Assembly: GCF_002154225.1 (NCBI RefSeq)
Contig: NZ_MTSE01000007.1
Coordinates: forward strand, 248,001 to 312,000
Source: Hymenobacter crusticola
GTDB taxonomy: Bacteria; Bacteroidota; Bacteroidia; Cytophagales; Hymenobacteraceae
Reading direction: 5' to 3'
DNA length: 64,000 nt
In this document: positions 18,595 to 27,069 of the stretch, piece after piece
Layout of the letters: each line of letters starts with the position of its first letter
How positions within the stretch are numbered: position 1 is the first letter of the stretch
The notes under the pieces: model-generated
The model's database searches: none
What the model saw: only the letters and a program-made list of their open reading frames with translations
What the model was told of the DNA's origin: nothing
Made by a program: the position numbers and the translations under genes

Positions 18595-18650
18595 AGAAGT
18601 AAAAAGCTAGGTAAAACGGTGAGGCCGGCGCGGCCCGCAGGAGCCGCGCA

Positions 18651-19745
18651 TTAGGGAAGCTTTTGGGCTAAATAATAATACGGTTCAAACAGGTGATGTT
18701 GGAAGATTTTGCCTTTTACGTCCGGAAAGCGCTGAAGGTAAGCGGCATCGGCGTAAAGAATGATTGGCGTGCCGGCCCGCACGTAGTTGCTGCTTGGGTA
18801 GTATGCCGCTGGCTGGTAGCCTTCTAGCTGCTTAGCCACGCGCTTGCCCACCACGGTGCCTAGGTACTTCTGATAGGCGCGCTGGGCCTTGCGGGTGGGG
18901 CGTTCCAGTTGGCGGTAGAGGTAGTTGAGCACGAGGCGCTGCCCAAACCTTTGCTTACCAATGGCTTCTTTGGCGTTCGTAAAGGGGTTGGTGGTGTTAA
19001 AGTCCTGAATGGTTTGGATGGAAATCGGCACCTCGGGTACCCAGTCGGCGGAGTTCACTACGTTAAGCGCCCAGCTACCTTGGGCGCTATGCGCCTGGGC
19101 TTCGTAGTCGTAGGCGTAGTAGAGGTTGCCGGGTTTGGGGCCGGCACTAGAATAGGTTTTCAGCCGGATATCAGCCGGGAGCTTTTGCTGCCGCTGCAAG
19201 GCCCGTAGGTGCGAGGTAAGCAAGTAGGCAATGCCACCACCTTGGCTGTGGCCCATTATCACAAAGTCGCGGATACCGCGCCGGTAGCAGGAGTCCACTT
19301 TATGTACCACGTTGTCGGCGAGGAAGGCCATCCCTAAAAGCCAACCCGCGTGCACTGCCGCCTGCGGGTGCGTGGAAAGCTCGTAGGGGAAGGTGCGCGT
19401 AGCCGAAAGCTTCAGCTCGCCCTTGGCCGGTAGCATGGCCGCGTAGAAGTTTTCGAGCCAGCTCACCGAGTTGGCCGTAGTGCCCCGAATACTGAGCACG
19501 GCCACCGAATCACGACTGGTCCACAAGTCCCAGCGGTTGTCCAAACCTAACACGGGCGAGCGGTACACCATTCGAAAGCGGGTAGGCCTTGGGATTTGAC
19601 CGAAAAAGGCGGTGTCGGCAATGCGGGCGTGCAGGCGCAGCAACTCTAGGTACTCGGCCTTGTCGAAGCCGGGCTGCAAGTGGCGCGCCTCTGCGCCGTG
19701 GAGCAGTGCCAGCAGCAGCCAACCCACAAGTAAGATCTGTTTCAT
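18651..19745 (-). CDS. Secreted class 3 lipase family protein
   Basis: From the ATG at 19745 the protein has 364 residues with a signal peptide (MKQILLVGWLLLALLHGAEA). The nucleophile elbow GHSQGGG lies in the middle, preceded by LSIRGTTANSVSWLENF, the oxyanion-hole region of class 3 (Rhizopus-type) lipases. The catalytic Asp is probably in the NSADWVP segment. The frame extends 19 codons further, but those residues lie ahead of a clear signal peptide. The enzyme is predicted to hydrolyse lipid esters outside the cytoplasm. Confidence 0.85.
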   Translation of the reverse strand: MKQILLVGWLLLALLHGAEARHLQPGFDKAEYLELLRLHARIADTAFFGQIPRPTRFRMVYRSPVLGLDNRWDLWTSRDSVAVLSIRGTTANSVSWLENFYAAMLPAKGELKLSATRTFPYELSTHPQAAVHAGWLLGMAFLADNVVHKVDSCYRRGIRDFVIMGHSQGGGIAYLLTSHLRALQRQQKLPADIRLKTYSSAGPKPGNLYYAYDYEAQAHSAQGSWALNVVNSADWVPEVPISIQTIQDFNTTNPFTNAKEAIGKQRFGQRLVLNYLYRQLERPTRKAQRAYQKYLGTVVGKRVAKQLEGYQPAAYYPSSNYVRAGTPIILYADAAYLQRFPDVKGKIFQHHLFEPYYYLAQKLP

Positions 19746-19877
19746 TGGGCCATCAACGGTGAACGGGCTAGCTATACGCGCAATAACGCAGGGAAGCTGC
19801 ACAATAGTCAGAATATGTGCCGTTTATAGCCGCTAGTACTGGCTAGCTCCTTCGGTCGGGCAAGCAAATAGCAGGTG

Positions 19878-20279
19878 CTAAACCCCCGTTTCGGCGAGCT
19901 GCTGCAAGAGCTGCACGGCTTTCTCGGCGTCTTGGGTGGCCACGAAAATATGATCGTGGTAATAGCCAGCCACCACATTGCAGCTTACGCTGGCGCGGGC
20001 TAGGGTCTGAGCAAAAGCAGCCGTCAGTCCGACGGCTGCCAAGGATGAGTGCACGGTCAGCGTGATCCAGGCAGCTACGAAGGAATACGGCAGCTGCAAG
20101 CGGTCGGCGGTGGCTTGCGGCAGGATTACGGTAATGGCTTCCTGCTCCCGAAACAGGCAAATAATCTCTGCCAGATCGAGCCCATCGAGGGAAGCCACGG
20201 GGCAGAATACGTAGGTGCCCGGCTGAAGCGCCGGCTGCATGGTGCGCACCAGTTGCGCAAGGTTTGTTTCACCGCTCAT
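19878..20279 (-). CDS. ACT domain-containing protein (ACT_7/DUF2241-like)
   Basis: The 133-residue protein begins LAQLVRTMQPALQPGTYVFCPV and contains WITLTVHSSLAAVGLTAAFAQTLA followed by SCNVVAGYYHDHIFV, the layout of tandem small ACT domains in DUF2241/CASTOR-like proteins. ACT domains bind amino acids or other small ligands. The gene stands alone, 57 bp from the end of the M1-like peptidase gene upstream, and could share its transcript. Confidence 0.8.
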   Translation of the reverse strand: MSGETNLAQLVRTMQPALQPGTYVFCPVASLDGLDLAEIICLFREQEAITVILPQATADRLQLPYSFVAAWITLTVHSSLAAVGLTAAFAQTLARASVSCNVVAGYYHDHIFVATQDAEKAVQLLQQLAETGV

Positions 20280-20336
20280 GATTCAGGAAGTTGCGTGAGT
20301 TTTCCAGCAGTTGGGCTGCTCAGTAGTACGGCAGAC

Positions 20337-21581
20337 CTAGGTACCTAGCTTGGTGGCAAGCCAGTCCCGCGTTGCGCGGTTAGTTTGGCGCTCCACTATC
20401 GCCAGAAAGGCCTGCGTGGTAGCCACTTTGGCTGCTGCCGTCTCCGTGAGAATCCGGAAGAACTGCGCATCACCCACCCGCTGGTGCAGCTCGAATAAAG
20501 TTACGGCGCCCTTGTCGTAAATCACCCGCCGCAGGCTAGGGTAATCGTACTTCGTCACGTCAAAGTTGATCAGAGCGGGCGCCGTGGCTGCCGACTTTTG
20601 GCGCTTAGTAAGTTCCTTTTGGAAGCTAGCCGTGTCGCCAACAGCCTTTAGGTAGAGCAAGCCCGAGTAGGAGGCAAAGCCCTCGTTCAGCCAGTTGTCA
20701 TACGTGTTCCAAACGCCGTAGCCCCACCACTTATGGCTGATTTCGTGCGCCAGAATCATCAAGTCGCCGGGGTCTTTGGTATCGAAAGTTAGGTAGGCAA
20801 TTACCGCGGCGTTATCCAGTAAGCCTGACGCCGAGCGGTTGATGCTAGGCAGTAGAAAGGTGAAGGTGCGGATTGGATCTTTGCTACCAAACTGGCGATT
20901 TTGGTAGGCAATTATTTTGTGAGCATCCGCCAGCAGTAAAGTGTCGTTGGCGTTGAAGGGGCGGTTGGCTTTATACAGGGTAACGCGCACCTGATCAGCC
21001 GTGGAAGCTAGCTTCGTAAAGCGCCGAGCGGCCATGGCAGTAATTTCAATGTTGGGCCCTGTTCCCGCGAATGTATAGGTGCCCGGCGTCGCGCGGACGG
21101 GCTCGTGGGTGCTAATCACTTGGTAGGCCGGAGGAACGTGTACAGTGAGGTGGTAGTCCACCAACTCGTATTCCTGGTTTGGAATGGTGGGCAGCCAATT
21201 TGCTTGCGCCGTGAAGTCCGCCAAGCTATCGGTATAATATCGCTCACCTATTTTGCCGCTGTACTCCACCGTAATCGTCTGCCGCGGCTTGGCATTGGCA
21301 AACTGAAGCGTGAGCCGGCGAAGCGTGTCTTTCTGATAGTTATCGAAGAAAGGCGTGGCGGTGTAAGCGCGCAGAGCGGCGCCCGTTACTTTCGCAACGG
21401 TAAACTGCTTGTTTACAGTAAGTAAAAAGGGCCCCGGCGAAACAGCCGCCTCCAGCGTGTAGCGGCACGAGAAGGAGTGGGTTTCTGGGCGAATCGTTAG
21501 CTCTACCGTTGCTTTGTTCCTGACCGCACAAGCTAGGTGAGTGGTAAGCAACAACGCGCAAAAAAATACTAAAACTCTCAT
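20337..21581 (-). CDS. M1-family-like metallopeptidase, exported
   Basis: The 414-residue protein has an N-terminal signal peptide (about 1-19) and an M1-type catalytic domain with HEISHKWW (H279, E280, H283) and the third zinc ligand in NEGFASY (E300). The N-terminal 200 residues resemble the beta-saddle domain of M1 aminopeptidases. The GAMEN exopeptidase motif is not present at the expected place (the segment reads GLLDNAAVIAY), and the C-terminal helical domain is missing, so true aminopeptidase activity is doubtful. It may act as a periplasmic endopeptidase or on modified peptides. Confidence 0.85.
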   Translation of the reverse strand: MRVLVFFCALLLTTHLACAVRNKATVELTIRPETHSFSCRYTLEAAVSPGPFLLTVNKQFTVAKVTGAALRAYTATPFFDNYQKDTLRRLTLQFANAKPRQTITVEYSGKIGERYYTDSLADFTAQANWLPTIPNQEYELVDYHLTVHVPPAYQVISTHEPVRATPGTYTFAGTGPNIEITAMAARRFTKLASTADQVRVTLYKANRPFNANDTLLLADAHKIIAYQNRQFGSKDPIRTFTFLLPSINRSASGLLDNAAVIAYLTFDTKDPGDLMILAHEISHKWWGYGVWNTYDNWLNEGFASYSGLLYLKAVGDTASFQKELTKRQKSAATAPALINFDVTKYDYPSLRRVIYDKGAVTLFELHQRVGDAQFFRILTETAAAKVATTQAFLAIVERQTNRATRDWLATKLGT

Positions 21582-21648
21582 GAGTAGTAAGCCGATACGT
21601 AGACCCGCGAAACTACGCGTATCCGCTCACACTAATCGTTTACCTGTG

Positions 21649-21676
21649 GGCCCTAGGCTGCGGGTAGCCTAGGGCC
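21649..21676. terminator. Hairpin after the 21728-22426 gene
   Basis: Perfect 11-base arms (21649-21659 and 21666-21676) enclose a 6-base loop and contain CCTAGG in the stem. It lies between the stop of the hypothetical gene at 21728 and the start of the M1-like gene. There is no T-tract, so termination is uncertain. Confidence 0.45.
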
Positions 21677-21727
21677 GCTGGTTGTTGGGCATCTCTGGTG
21701 CGACGTATCGCCCTAAGTGCCCGCACG

Positions 21728-22426
21728 TTACTCGGCTGGCTCGGTCACCGTATCGGCTTGGGTGGTTGCCTGATAAGAGTCGGCATATTTGAAATCGTCG
21801 AGCCAGTAGGCGGAACTCACTACCTCGAACGTGGCCGACTGCTCTGCCTTGCTCACGGGGCGTAGCTGCCAGACAATGGCAGGCGCTTCGGGGAAGCTGG
21901 TGCCATCGAGCTGCTCATGAAACAGGCGTTTCAGCAGCGCGTTATCGGGCATGCCTTGGGCCAACAGGCGCAGCAGAGGTGCTTCCGGATCCGTGTCGAA
22001 AAGGGCAAAAGCCTCGGAATCATCCGCTGTGAGCTTCACTTGGAACTGCACCGCTTCTGCCCTAGGAAATTTGCCATTGTAGGCGGTGTAAAGCAGTTGT
22101 GTGGCCTTGAAGAAGCCTTCGTGCTGCTCGAGCTCCGGATTCTCTTCCCAGAGTTTTTCCGTGAGCATCTGATGGGCTAGGTTTTCAATTTGGCCGGCCG
22201 TCAGTTGGTCTTCAAACAGGTGTTCTAGCACAGCTTGGGCAGCTTCAGCGGGCTCTAGGTCGGCTAAGGCCATCAGGCACATAGTTTTTAGCTCATCCGG
22301 AGCTAGCTCTTCGGGGTTGTCGTAACCGGTTTTGGTCAGAAGCGCTTTGTAGTCATTGGCTTGCCAGGAGTTGGGTAACTCCGTGAGGCTGTCAAATGAA
22401 AGCCGCTCTACGGTGAAAGTCTGCAT
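21728..22426 (-). CDS. Hypothetical acidic protein, 232 residues
   Basis: I do not recognise the family. The protein is soluble and acidic, without signal peptide or membrane span. The N-terminal half is helical (DELKTMCLMALADLEPAEAAQAVLEHLFED) and the C-terminal half holds several beta-type stretches (PAIVWQLRPVSK, ATFEVVSSAYWLDDFKY). The start ATG at 22426 is clear. It appears monocistronic, flanked by a 336 bp gap upstream and a hairpin downstream. Confidence 0.75.
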   Translation of the reverse strand: MQTFTVERLSFDSLTELPNSWQANDYKALLTKTGYDNPEELAPDELKTMCLMALADLEPAEAAQAVLEHLFEDQLTAGQIENLAHQMLTEKLWEENPELEQHEGFFKATQLLYTAYNGKFPRAEAVQFQVKLTADDSEAFALFDTDPEAPLLRLLAQGMPDNALLKRLFHEQLDGTSFPEAPAIVWQLRPVSKAEQSATFEVVSSAYWLDDFKYADSYQATTQADTVTEPAE

Positions 22427-22762
22427 AAGGGAAAGATCTAGGGGGTAGGCATGAGTAGCCAGGCGTGTACCCGTCGTGTTTACGGCGAAGGCCCCGAAGC
22501 AACCATAAAATTCCGGCGAACTTCTGCGCTAGGTCGGAGCCGCCTACCGAGTAACGCGCTAAAACGGGCGGGCAATAGCCCCTCGATTGGGCAACGGCCC
22601 CGAACAACAGCTAGCCTCCTGAGCAGCCAGCGGCGCGCCGAAAACCTAGGCGGAGCGGGAAGTTTGGTACAGAATTTACTTACGTAGTCAAGCACAACCT
22701 TAGTAAGTGTCACATTACCTGCATTTTCTACTTATATACCTCAGTTCAAACAACTTGCCCGC
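22427..22762. other. Divergent intergenic region
   Basis: This 336 bp stretch separates two divergently transcribed genes. Short open frames of about 78 codons occur on both strands, but their predicted proteins are arginine- and serine-rich and look random. I see no clear promoter box, repeat or RNA gene. Confidence 0.5.
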
Positions 22763-23938
22763 ATGAGAAACGGATTACTTACTTCATTGCTACTTGGCGG
22801 AGTACTGCTGCTAGGCTCGTCCCAGCAAGCGGCAGCTCAGGGTGCCACCGACGCCGCTTCCGATCGGATGTCGTGGTACACAATGGAGAACAACACGCTG
22901 GTGTTGCGGACCAGCAACAAAAACAAGCCTGTGAAAACGACTCCCGTCACGAAGGATGTCGCGTTTCCGGATGGCATGCACCTAGACTACGCGACGCATT
23001 CGTTGGTCAGGCAAGATGGAAGCCGGGTAGAGCTGAAGGAAGGGGATATTTTGAGTGCCAATGGGCAGCTAGCTTCTGCTGCCACTGCCAAGCCGCGGGC
23101 GAAAGCAGCCGCTACCTGGGGCGGTAGCTCGGCTGCCTTTACCTATCAGCCGGTAGCACCCGTCAACGGGAAGCTGAAGGGGGTAGTGGAGCTAGGTGCC
23201 AGCGGCTTCAACATGTTCATCATTCGCGTGGACGAGCAGCGCAACTGGAAGCTGGAGAAGGTGGAGTACGGCAACAGCCTGGTAATGGAAAACATGGCCA
23301 CTGAAGACGACATTCGCAAGGGCCTGAAGGCCTACATCGGGCAGATGCTGGACTTTGGCGTGGGCGGCCACGACATTCACTTCATTGTGAGCTCCGGCGC
23401 CGATATGGCCAAGGTGACGGCGCCCATTGTGCAAAATCTTAAAGCGTTGAGCTACGTCGTGACCACCGTCACGCCTGCCCGCGAAGGGGCGCTTGGCTTC
23501 AAAGCGGCCGTACCGAAGCCCTACGTCGACAAAGCCTTTATGGTGGATATCGGTTCGGGTAACACCAAAATTGCCTGGATGGAAAACGGCAACGCGAAAG
23601 TGGTAGACACGTACGGCGCGAAATACTTCCAGCAAACCACTGATACCGCGGTTGTGGCCCGCGAGGTACGCACCAAGGCTGCGCAGGTACCTAGCTCGCT
23701 GCGCGGCACCTGCTTCATTATGGGAGGCGTACCCTTCGAAATGGCTAAAGTGGGCCGGCAGGAGAAGGAGCCTTACACGGCCCTGCAACCTGCCGCCGCG
23801 TATTCGCAGCTGCAAGGCGCCAAGGCGCAAGCCGGCCTGACTATCTACCGGGCCATCGCCGCCGCTACTGGCTGTCAGCAGTTTATTTTTGGCTGGGATA
23901 CCAATTTTACTATCGGCTATCTGCTGTCGTTGCCGTAG
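22763..23938 (+). CDS. Exported protein with DUF6799-like domain and Ppx/actin-like (ASKHA) fold
   Basis: The 391-residue protein has a clear signal peptide ending AAAQG (about 26). Residues about 66-105 (PDGMHLDYATHSLVRQDGSRV and following) resemble a DUF6799 domain. The rest resembles sugar-kinase/actin-fold phosphatases of the Ppx/GppA type: GVVELGASGFNMFIIRV (about 140-156) as phosphate motif 1 with Glu in place of the usual Asp, VDIGSGNTKIAW (261-272) as phosphate motif 2, and CFIMGGVPFEMA (317-328) as an adenosine-type glycine motif. An exported nucleotide-binding fold is odd because the periplasm lacks ATP. Binding of polyphosphate or a structural role is possible. Fold assignment is by motif only. 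Confidence 0.7.
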   Translation: MRNGLLTSLLLGGVLLLGSSQQAAAQGATDAASDRMSWYTMENNTLVLRTSNKNKPVKTTPVTKDVAFPDGMHLDYATHSLVRQDGSRVELKEGDILSANGQLASAATAKPRAKAAATWGGSSAAFTYQPVAPVNGKLKGVVELGASGFNMFIIRVDEQRNWKLEKVEYGNSLVMENMATEDDIRKGLKAYIGQMLDFGVGGHDIHFIVSSGADMAKVTAPIVQNLKALSYVVTTVTPAREGALGFKAAVPKPYVDKAFMVDIGSGNTKIAWMENGNAKVVDTYGAKYFQQTTDTAVVAREVRTKAAQVPSSLRGTCFIMGGVPFEMAKVGRQEKEPYTALQPAAAYSQLQGAKAQAGLTIYRAIAAATGCQQFIFGWDTNFTIGYLLSLP

Positions 23939-23975
23939 TAGGCTCTTCTGCATAGCTGATAGAAAACGACTTTAG

Positions 23976-24018
23976 TAGCAAAGCCCGTGATGATACACGT
24001 TCATCACGGGCTTTGCTA
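23976..24018 (+). terminator. Rho-independent-type terminator after the ASKHA-like gene
   Basis: Perfect 18-base arms (23976-23993 and 24001-24018) with a 7-base loop lie 37 bases after the stop codon at 23938. The stem ends in CTTTGCTATT, so the T-run is short. It may also serve the convergent hydrolase gene. Confidence 0.8.
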
Positions 24019-24074
24019 TTGGACGTAAAAAGAACCTAGGGGCTGCTCTACAAAACGCCGGGAACTGGTTGACC

Positions 24075-24896
24075 TTACTTCGCTTTCATAGGAAGAGCAC
24101 GCGCCTGGAAAAACGCGTCAGTCTTGCGGTTGAATTCGTCGGCGTGCTCCTGTAAGGTGCCGTGGCCGCTGTTGGGCACAATCCAGAGCCACGCGTAGGG
24201 CAGGTTTTGGTAGATGGCCACCGTGTGCTCGGGGCGAATCACGTCCCGGTCGCCGGCGATGATAAAGGAAGGCGTTTTGATTTTCGCTAGCGCAGTGAGC
24301 GGCACGTGAGGCTCTTTCCAATCGAGCAGAAACACCTTCCAGTCGTTTTTGCGCTTCGGATCGGTAAACGTCTGGTTTTTGCCTTCCCGGTAGCCGCGCT
24401 GCATTTGCTGCCACAGCTCCGGCATCAGCGCCGTGGAATCGGGCCAGAGGTTGGCGCCGGTAGCAGCTAGCCGTTTCACCTTGCTTGGGTGGCGCATCGC
24501 GAGTATCAGCGCCGTGATACCCCCGTCGCTCCAGCCGAGCACGTAGGCCGAATCGAGGTGCAACTGTGTGAGCAAAGCCGCGCAGTCATCGGCCATCATC
24601 TCGAAGCTGAGGGAATCGCCCGCGTCCGTCGACTTGCCATGCGCTCGGCTATCGAGGGCAACAACACGGTACTTTTTTGCGAAGTAGGGAATGTTCTGAC
24701 TGAAATCTTTGCTGGTGCCGCCGTTGCCGTGAATAAGCAGCAAAGGCGCGCCCTTGCCGTACGTTTCGTAGTACAGCTTCACGCCGCGCACGGTAGCGTA
24801 ATGCCCCGCCGCGGGGTTGTTGCCGTACGGCACCGCTTGGCCCAAACCTAGGTAGCTAAGGAGCAAAAACGGTAGGAGCAGGCAGTAGCGGCGCAT
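24075..24896 (-). CDS. Alpha/beta hydrolase, exported
   Basis: From the ATG at 24896 the protein has 273 residues with a signal peptide (MRRYCLLLPFLLLSYLGLGQ). It carries LLLIHGNGGTSKDF (oxyanion region), the nucleophile elbow VLGWSDGG, FIIAGDRDVIRPEHT with the likely catalytic Asp, and PNSGHGTLQ with the catalytic His. It is a periplasmic or surface esterase/peptidase-type hydrolase of unknown substrate. An upstream in-frame ATG-like codon (24932) would put 12 extra residues before the signal peptide and is not chosen. Confidence 0.88.
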   Translation of the reverse strand: MRRYCLLLPFLLLSYLGLGQAVPYGNNPAAGHYATVRGVKLYYETYGKGAPLLLIHGNGGTSKDFSQNIPYFAKKYRVVALDSRAHGKSTDAGDSLSFEMMADDCAALLTQLHLDSAYVLGWSDGGITALILAMRHPSKVKRLAATGANLWPDSTALMPELWQQMQRGYREGKNQTFTDPKRKNDWKVFLLDWKEPHVPLTALAKIKTPSFIIAGDRDVIRPEHTVAIYQNLPYAWLWIVPNSGHGTLQEHADEFNRKTDAFFQARALPMKAK

Positions 24897-24993
24897 AACG
24901 GAAAGGCTAGGGTACGGAGTAGTAAGATACAAGAAGTTGAAGCCGAGAATATGGTCTACTATCTTGTACTCAATGCCTACTACTTACGGGCGT

Positions 24994-26007
24994 TTACTTC
25001 CGCTGTAAGTACAGCAGAGTCGATTGGCCCGACGGACCGTATTTGTCATTGATGAGAAAATAGCCGCCTTTGTAAGCCGCCAACCCTTCCCAGTTGTAGG
25101 TCATGTACTCGGCGGGCAACTCAAACAAGGGCTTCCAACTCACCTTGTCCCGTTTGTAATGCAAGCTGATGAGGCGGCAATAGTTCTTATAGCTCTTCCC
25201 GTCTTGGATGAGCCGAGTATTGGGGTCACCGGCCGGGGTGCGGTATACGCTGTCGTCGGCGCCGTTGAAGAAGTAGTTGATGGCCGTGAAGCGGTTCTTG
25301 CCTTCGTAAACCAAGTCGGTGACGCGGAAAGGCAACCTAGCTACTGGCACATACTGCGGAATATCGGGCAGACGTGAGGCGTTCGGAATACGAAAAGCGT
25401 AGTTGTCGTGGGCGAAATAGTTGTACTCAAACAGCAGCAATAAACTCTTATTATAGCCAGTAGCTGCCTCGAAGCCCGCGTTGCTGATGTGGGAGCCGTC
25501 GGTAAGAGCCGGTTTGGGTAGCGGCACCAGATAATCCAGGTCCAGGGTGATGTTGGTGGTGGCGTCATTTAAAGCGCCCTTCACCAGATAGCAATACGTC
25601 GAAGGCGTGGTCGTCTCGATGGTGAAATACGCCGTGTCGCCCACCAGCGTGAGGCCCTCTAGTCCTTCGTACGTTTGGCAGGCACTGTCAAGGCGTGCCC
25701 TGACTTTATCGAGGTTCTGAATAGCGTACTTTTTGTACGCTAGGGCTTGGGACTTCTTGCTTAGCTGGTCGTCTAGGCTAGCTAGGTCGAGGGCATATAC
25801 TTTGGCCTCAGCGCGGTCTTGCAAGCGGCTTTCAGACAAGAGCAGTAACTGCTTGTTGCGCAGAAATAGTCCGGAAAACTGGTTGTTCCGGTCCGCAATT
25901 TCCTTGGGCAGAACCAGCGTGTGAATGGTAAAAGGAGCCTTCTGGGCGCTGGCCAAAGCCGCTTGCAACACCAGGACGAAAAAGATAAAGCGTTTCAGGC
26001 GCTGCAC
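24994..26007 (-). CDS. Hypothetical exported protein (phytase-esterase/SdiA-regulated-like propeller)
   Basis: The protein of about 337 residues has a signal peptide (LKRFIFFVLVLQAALASAQ) and many short beta stretches such as YEGLEGLTLVGDTAYFTIET and YNWEGLAAYKGGYFLINDKYG. The repeated EGL/EGI-type strands suggest a beta-propeller like the esterase-like-activity-of-phytase or SdiA-regulated families, but I cannot confirm this. No ATG precedes the signal. The open frame begins with a TTG (26046), and a GTG at 26007 immediately before QRLKRF is the likelier start. Confidence 0.65.
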   Translation of the reverse strand: MQRLKRFIFFVLVLQAALASAQKAPFTIHTLVLPKEIADRNNQFSGLFLRNKQLLLLSESRLQDRAEAKVYALDLASLDDQLSKKSQALAYKKYAIQNLDKVRARLDSACQTYEGLEGLTLVGDTAYFTIETTTPSTYCYLVKGALNDATTNITLDLDYLVPLPKPALTDGSHISNAGFEAATGYNKSLLLLFEYNYFAHDNYAFRIPNASRLPDIPQYVPVARLPFRVTDLVYEGKNRFTAINYFFNGADDSVYRTPAGDPNTRLIQDGKSYKNYCRLISLHYKRDKVSWKPLFELPAEYMTYNWEGLAAYKGGYFLINDKYGPSGQSTLLYLQRK

Positions 26008-26191
26008 TTGGTGGTAGGATGATGAGTGAGGACAAATGCTCCGCAAGGCAGAACGACACGCAAAGATTGCATGGATATGCTAGCCTCAAATGCAAATAAG
26101 TTAAGCTAAACTAAATTTACACAGCTGTCTAGCTGAGGGTAATTTAACTGCAGCAACTGCGCTATCTACTTCACATTCACCATCTGGAAGC

Positions 26192-27061
26192 ATGGGACTA
26201 TTTGACTTATTTGGAAAAGGCGACAAACCAAAACCAGAGGAAGACGCTGAAGAAACAGTGGAAAATGCGCCTCAGATGCTTTATGCCAGGCTTTTATTTA
26301 CAGAGAAAATAAGCTTCGATAAAAGGCGAATAGCAGCCGAGCTGGAAGAAGCATTCGATAACGTTGAGGAAGCAGACAATCAGGGTAATACGTTGCTATA
26401 TTATTTTCCTGATTATAGTGTGCAGTACCAAGATGGTAGCGTTCCTGCGCAGGGCGCAATATTCATTACCGAAGAACCAACATTTGACGCACAATCAGTA
26501 GCAACGGCTCTGACACAAAGTTGGCATTGGGCTGAAGCTGCAGCCGCTGTTGAAACCTGCAAGTATGAATGCCTAGTTAGTGATATGATGTCGCGCGGCT
26601 TGGACTATAAACAGCGCGCGGAATGCTACCAGAAATTTCTTTCAGCGATAATTAAAGCTACTAGACCGCAAGCAGTCCACTTTATGCAAAGCGATAAGCT
26701 AGTGGAGCCGTTTGCTTATGCTTTTGCGGTGTCAGAAGAAGAGCCAGATGTACTTAATGGCTTGGTGAACGTGCGTTTTTTCAATATCGCGAATAGTCCT
26801 GAGGGAGAAATGTTTTTGGATACCTTAGGCATGCATGCCCTCGGCCTGCCTGATTTTCAGATTCGTTTTCAAGAATTTGATCCTAATGCGGTTGTAAGTA
26901 GACTGTGGAGTTATGCTAATTACATCTACGAAAACGGTGTTGTTATCGAGCCAGGAAATACCATACAAGGCATGTCCGCAAACGACAAATGGACCTGTTA
27001 CTACGCTGACGCCGCAGTAGAACCTAAGCGTGTGGTAATAGATTTGGAAACAGATTCCTGA
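26192..27061 (+). CDS. DUF4261-like protein
   Basis: The 289-residue acidic cytoplasmic protein opens MGLFDLFGKGDKPKPEEDAE and contains GAIFITEEPTFDA, WHWAEAA and a later VNVRFFNIANSPEGEMFLDTLGMHALGLPDFQIRF, the pattern I associate with DUF4261. The last block is the conserved core. The family has no proven role. The gene is visibly poorer in GC than its neighbours and has few SCTAGS hexamers, which hints at more recent arrival. It stands alone between oppositely oriented genes. Confidence 0.7.
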   Translation: MGLFDLFGKGDKPKPEEDAEETVENAPQMLYARLLFTEKISFDKRRIAAELEEAFDNVEEADNQGNTLLYYFPDYSVQYQDGSVPAQGAIFITEEPTFDAQSVATALTQSWHWAEAAAAVETCKYECLVSDMMSRGLDYKQRAECYQKFLSAIIKATRPQAVHFMQSDKLVEPFAYAFAVSEEEPDVLNGLVNVRFFNIANSPEGEMFLDTLGMHALGLPDFQIRFQEFDPNAVVSRLWSYANYIYENGVVIEPGNTIQGMSANDKWTCYYADAAVEPKRVVIDLETDS

Positions 27062-27069
27062 GCTCTAGC

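Noticed and set aside
22451..22687. Short frames on both strands in the 22.4-22.8 kb gap
   Set aside because: About 78 codons each, Arg/Ser-rich, no start context or family; I treat the region as non-coding.
23192..23953. Minus-strand frame of 253 codons
   Set aside because: Antisense to the exported Ppx-like gene, and its composition (Gly, Arg, His, Val) looks like a shadow.
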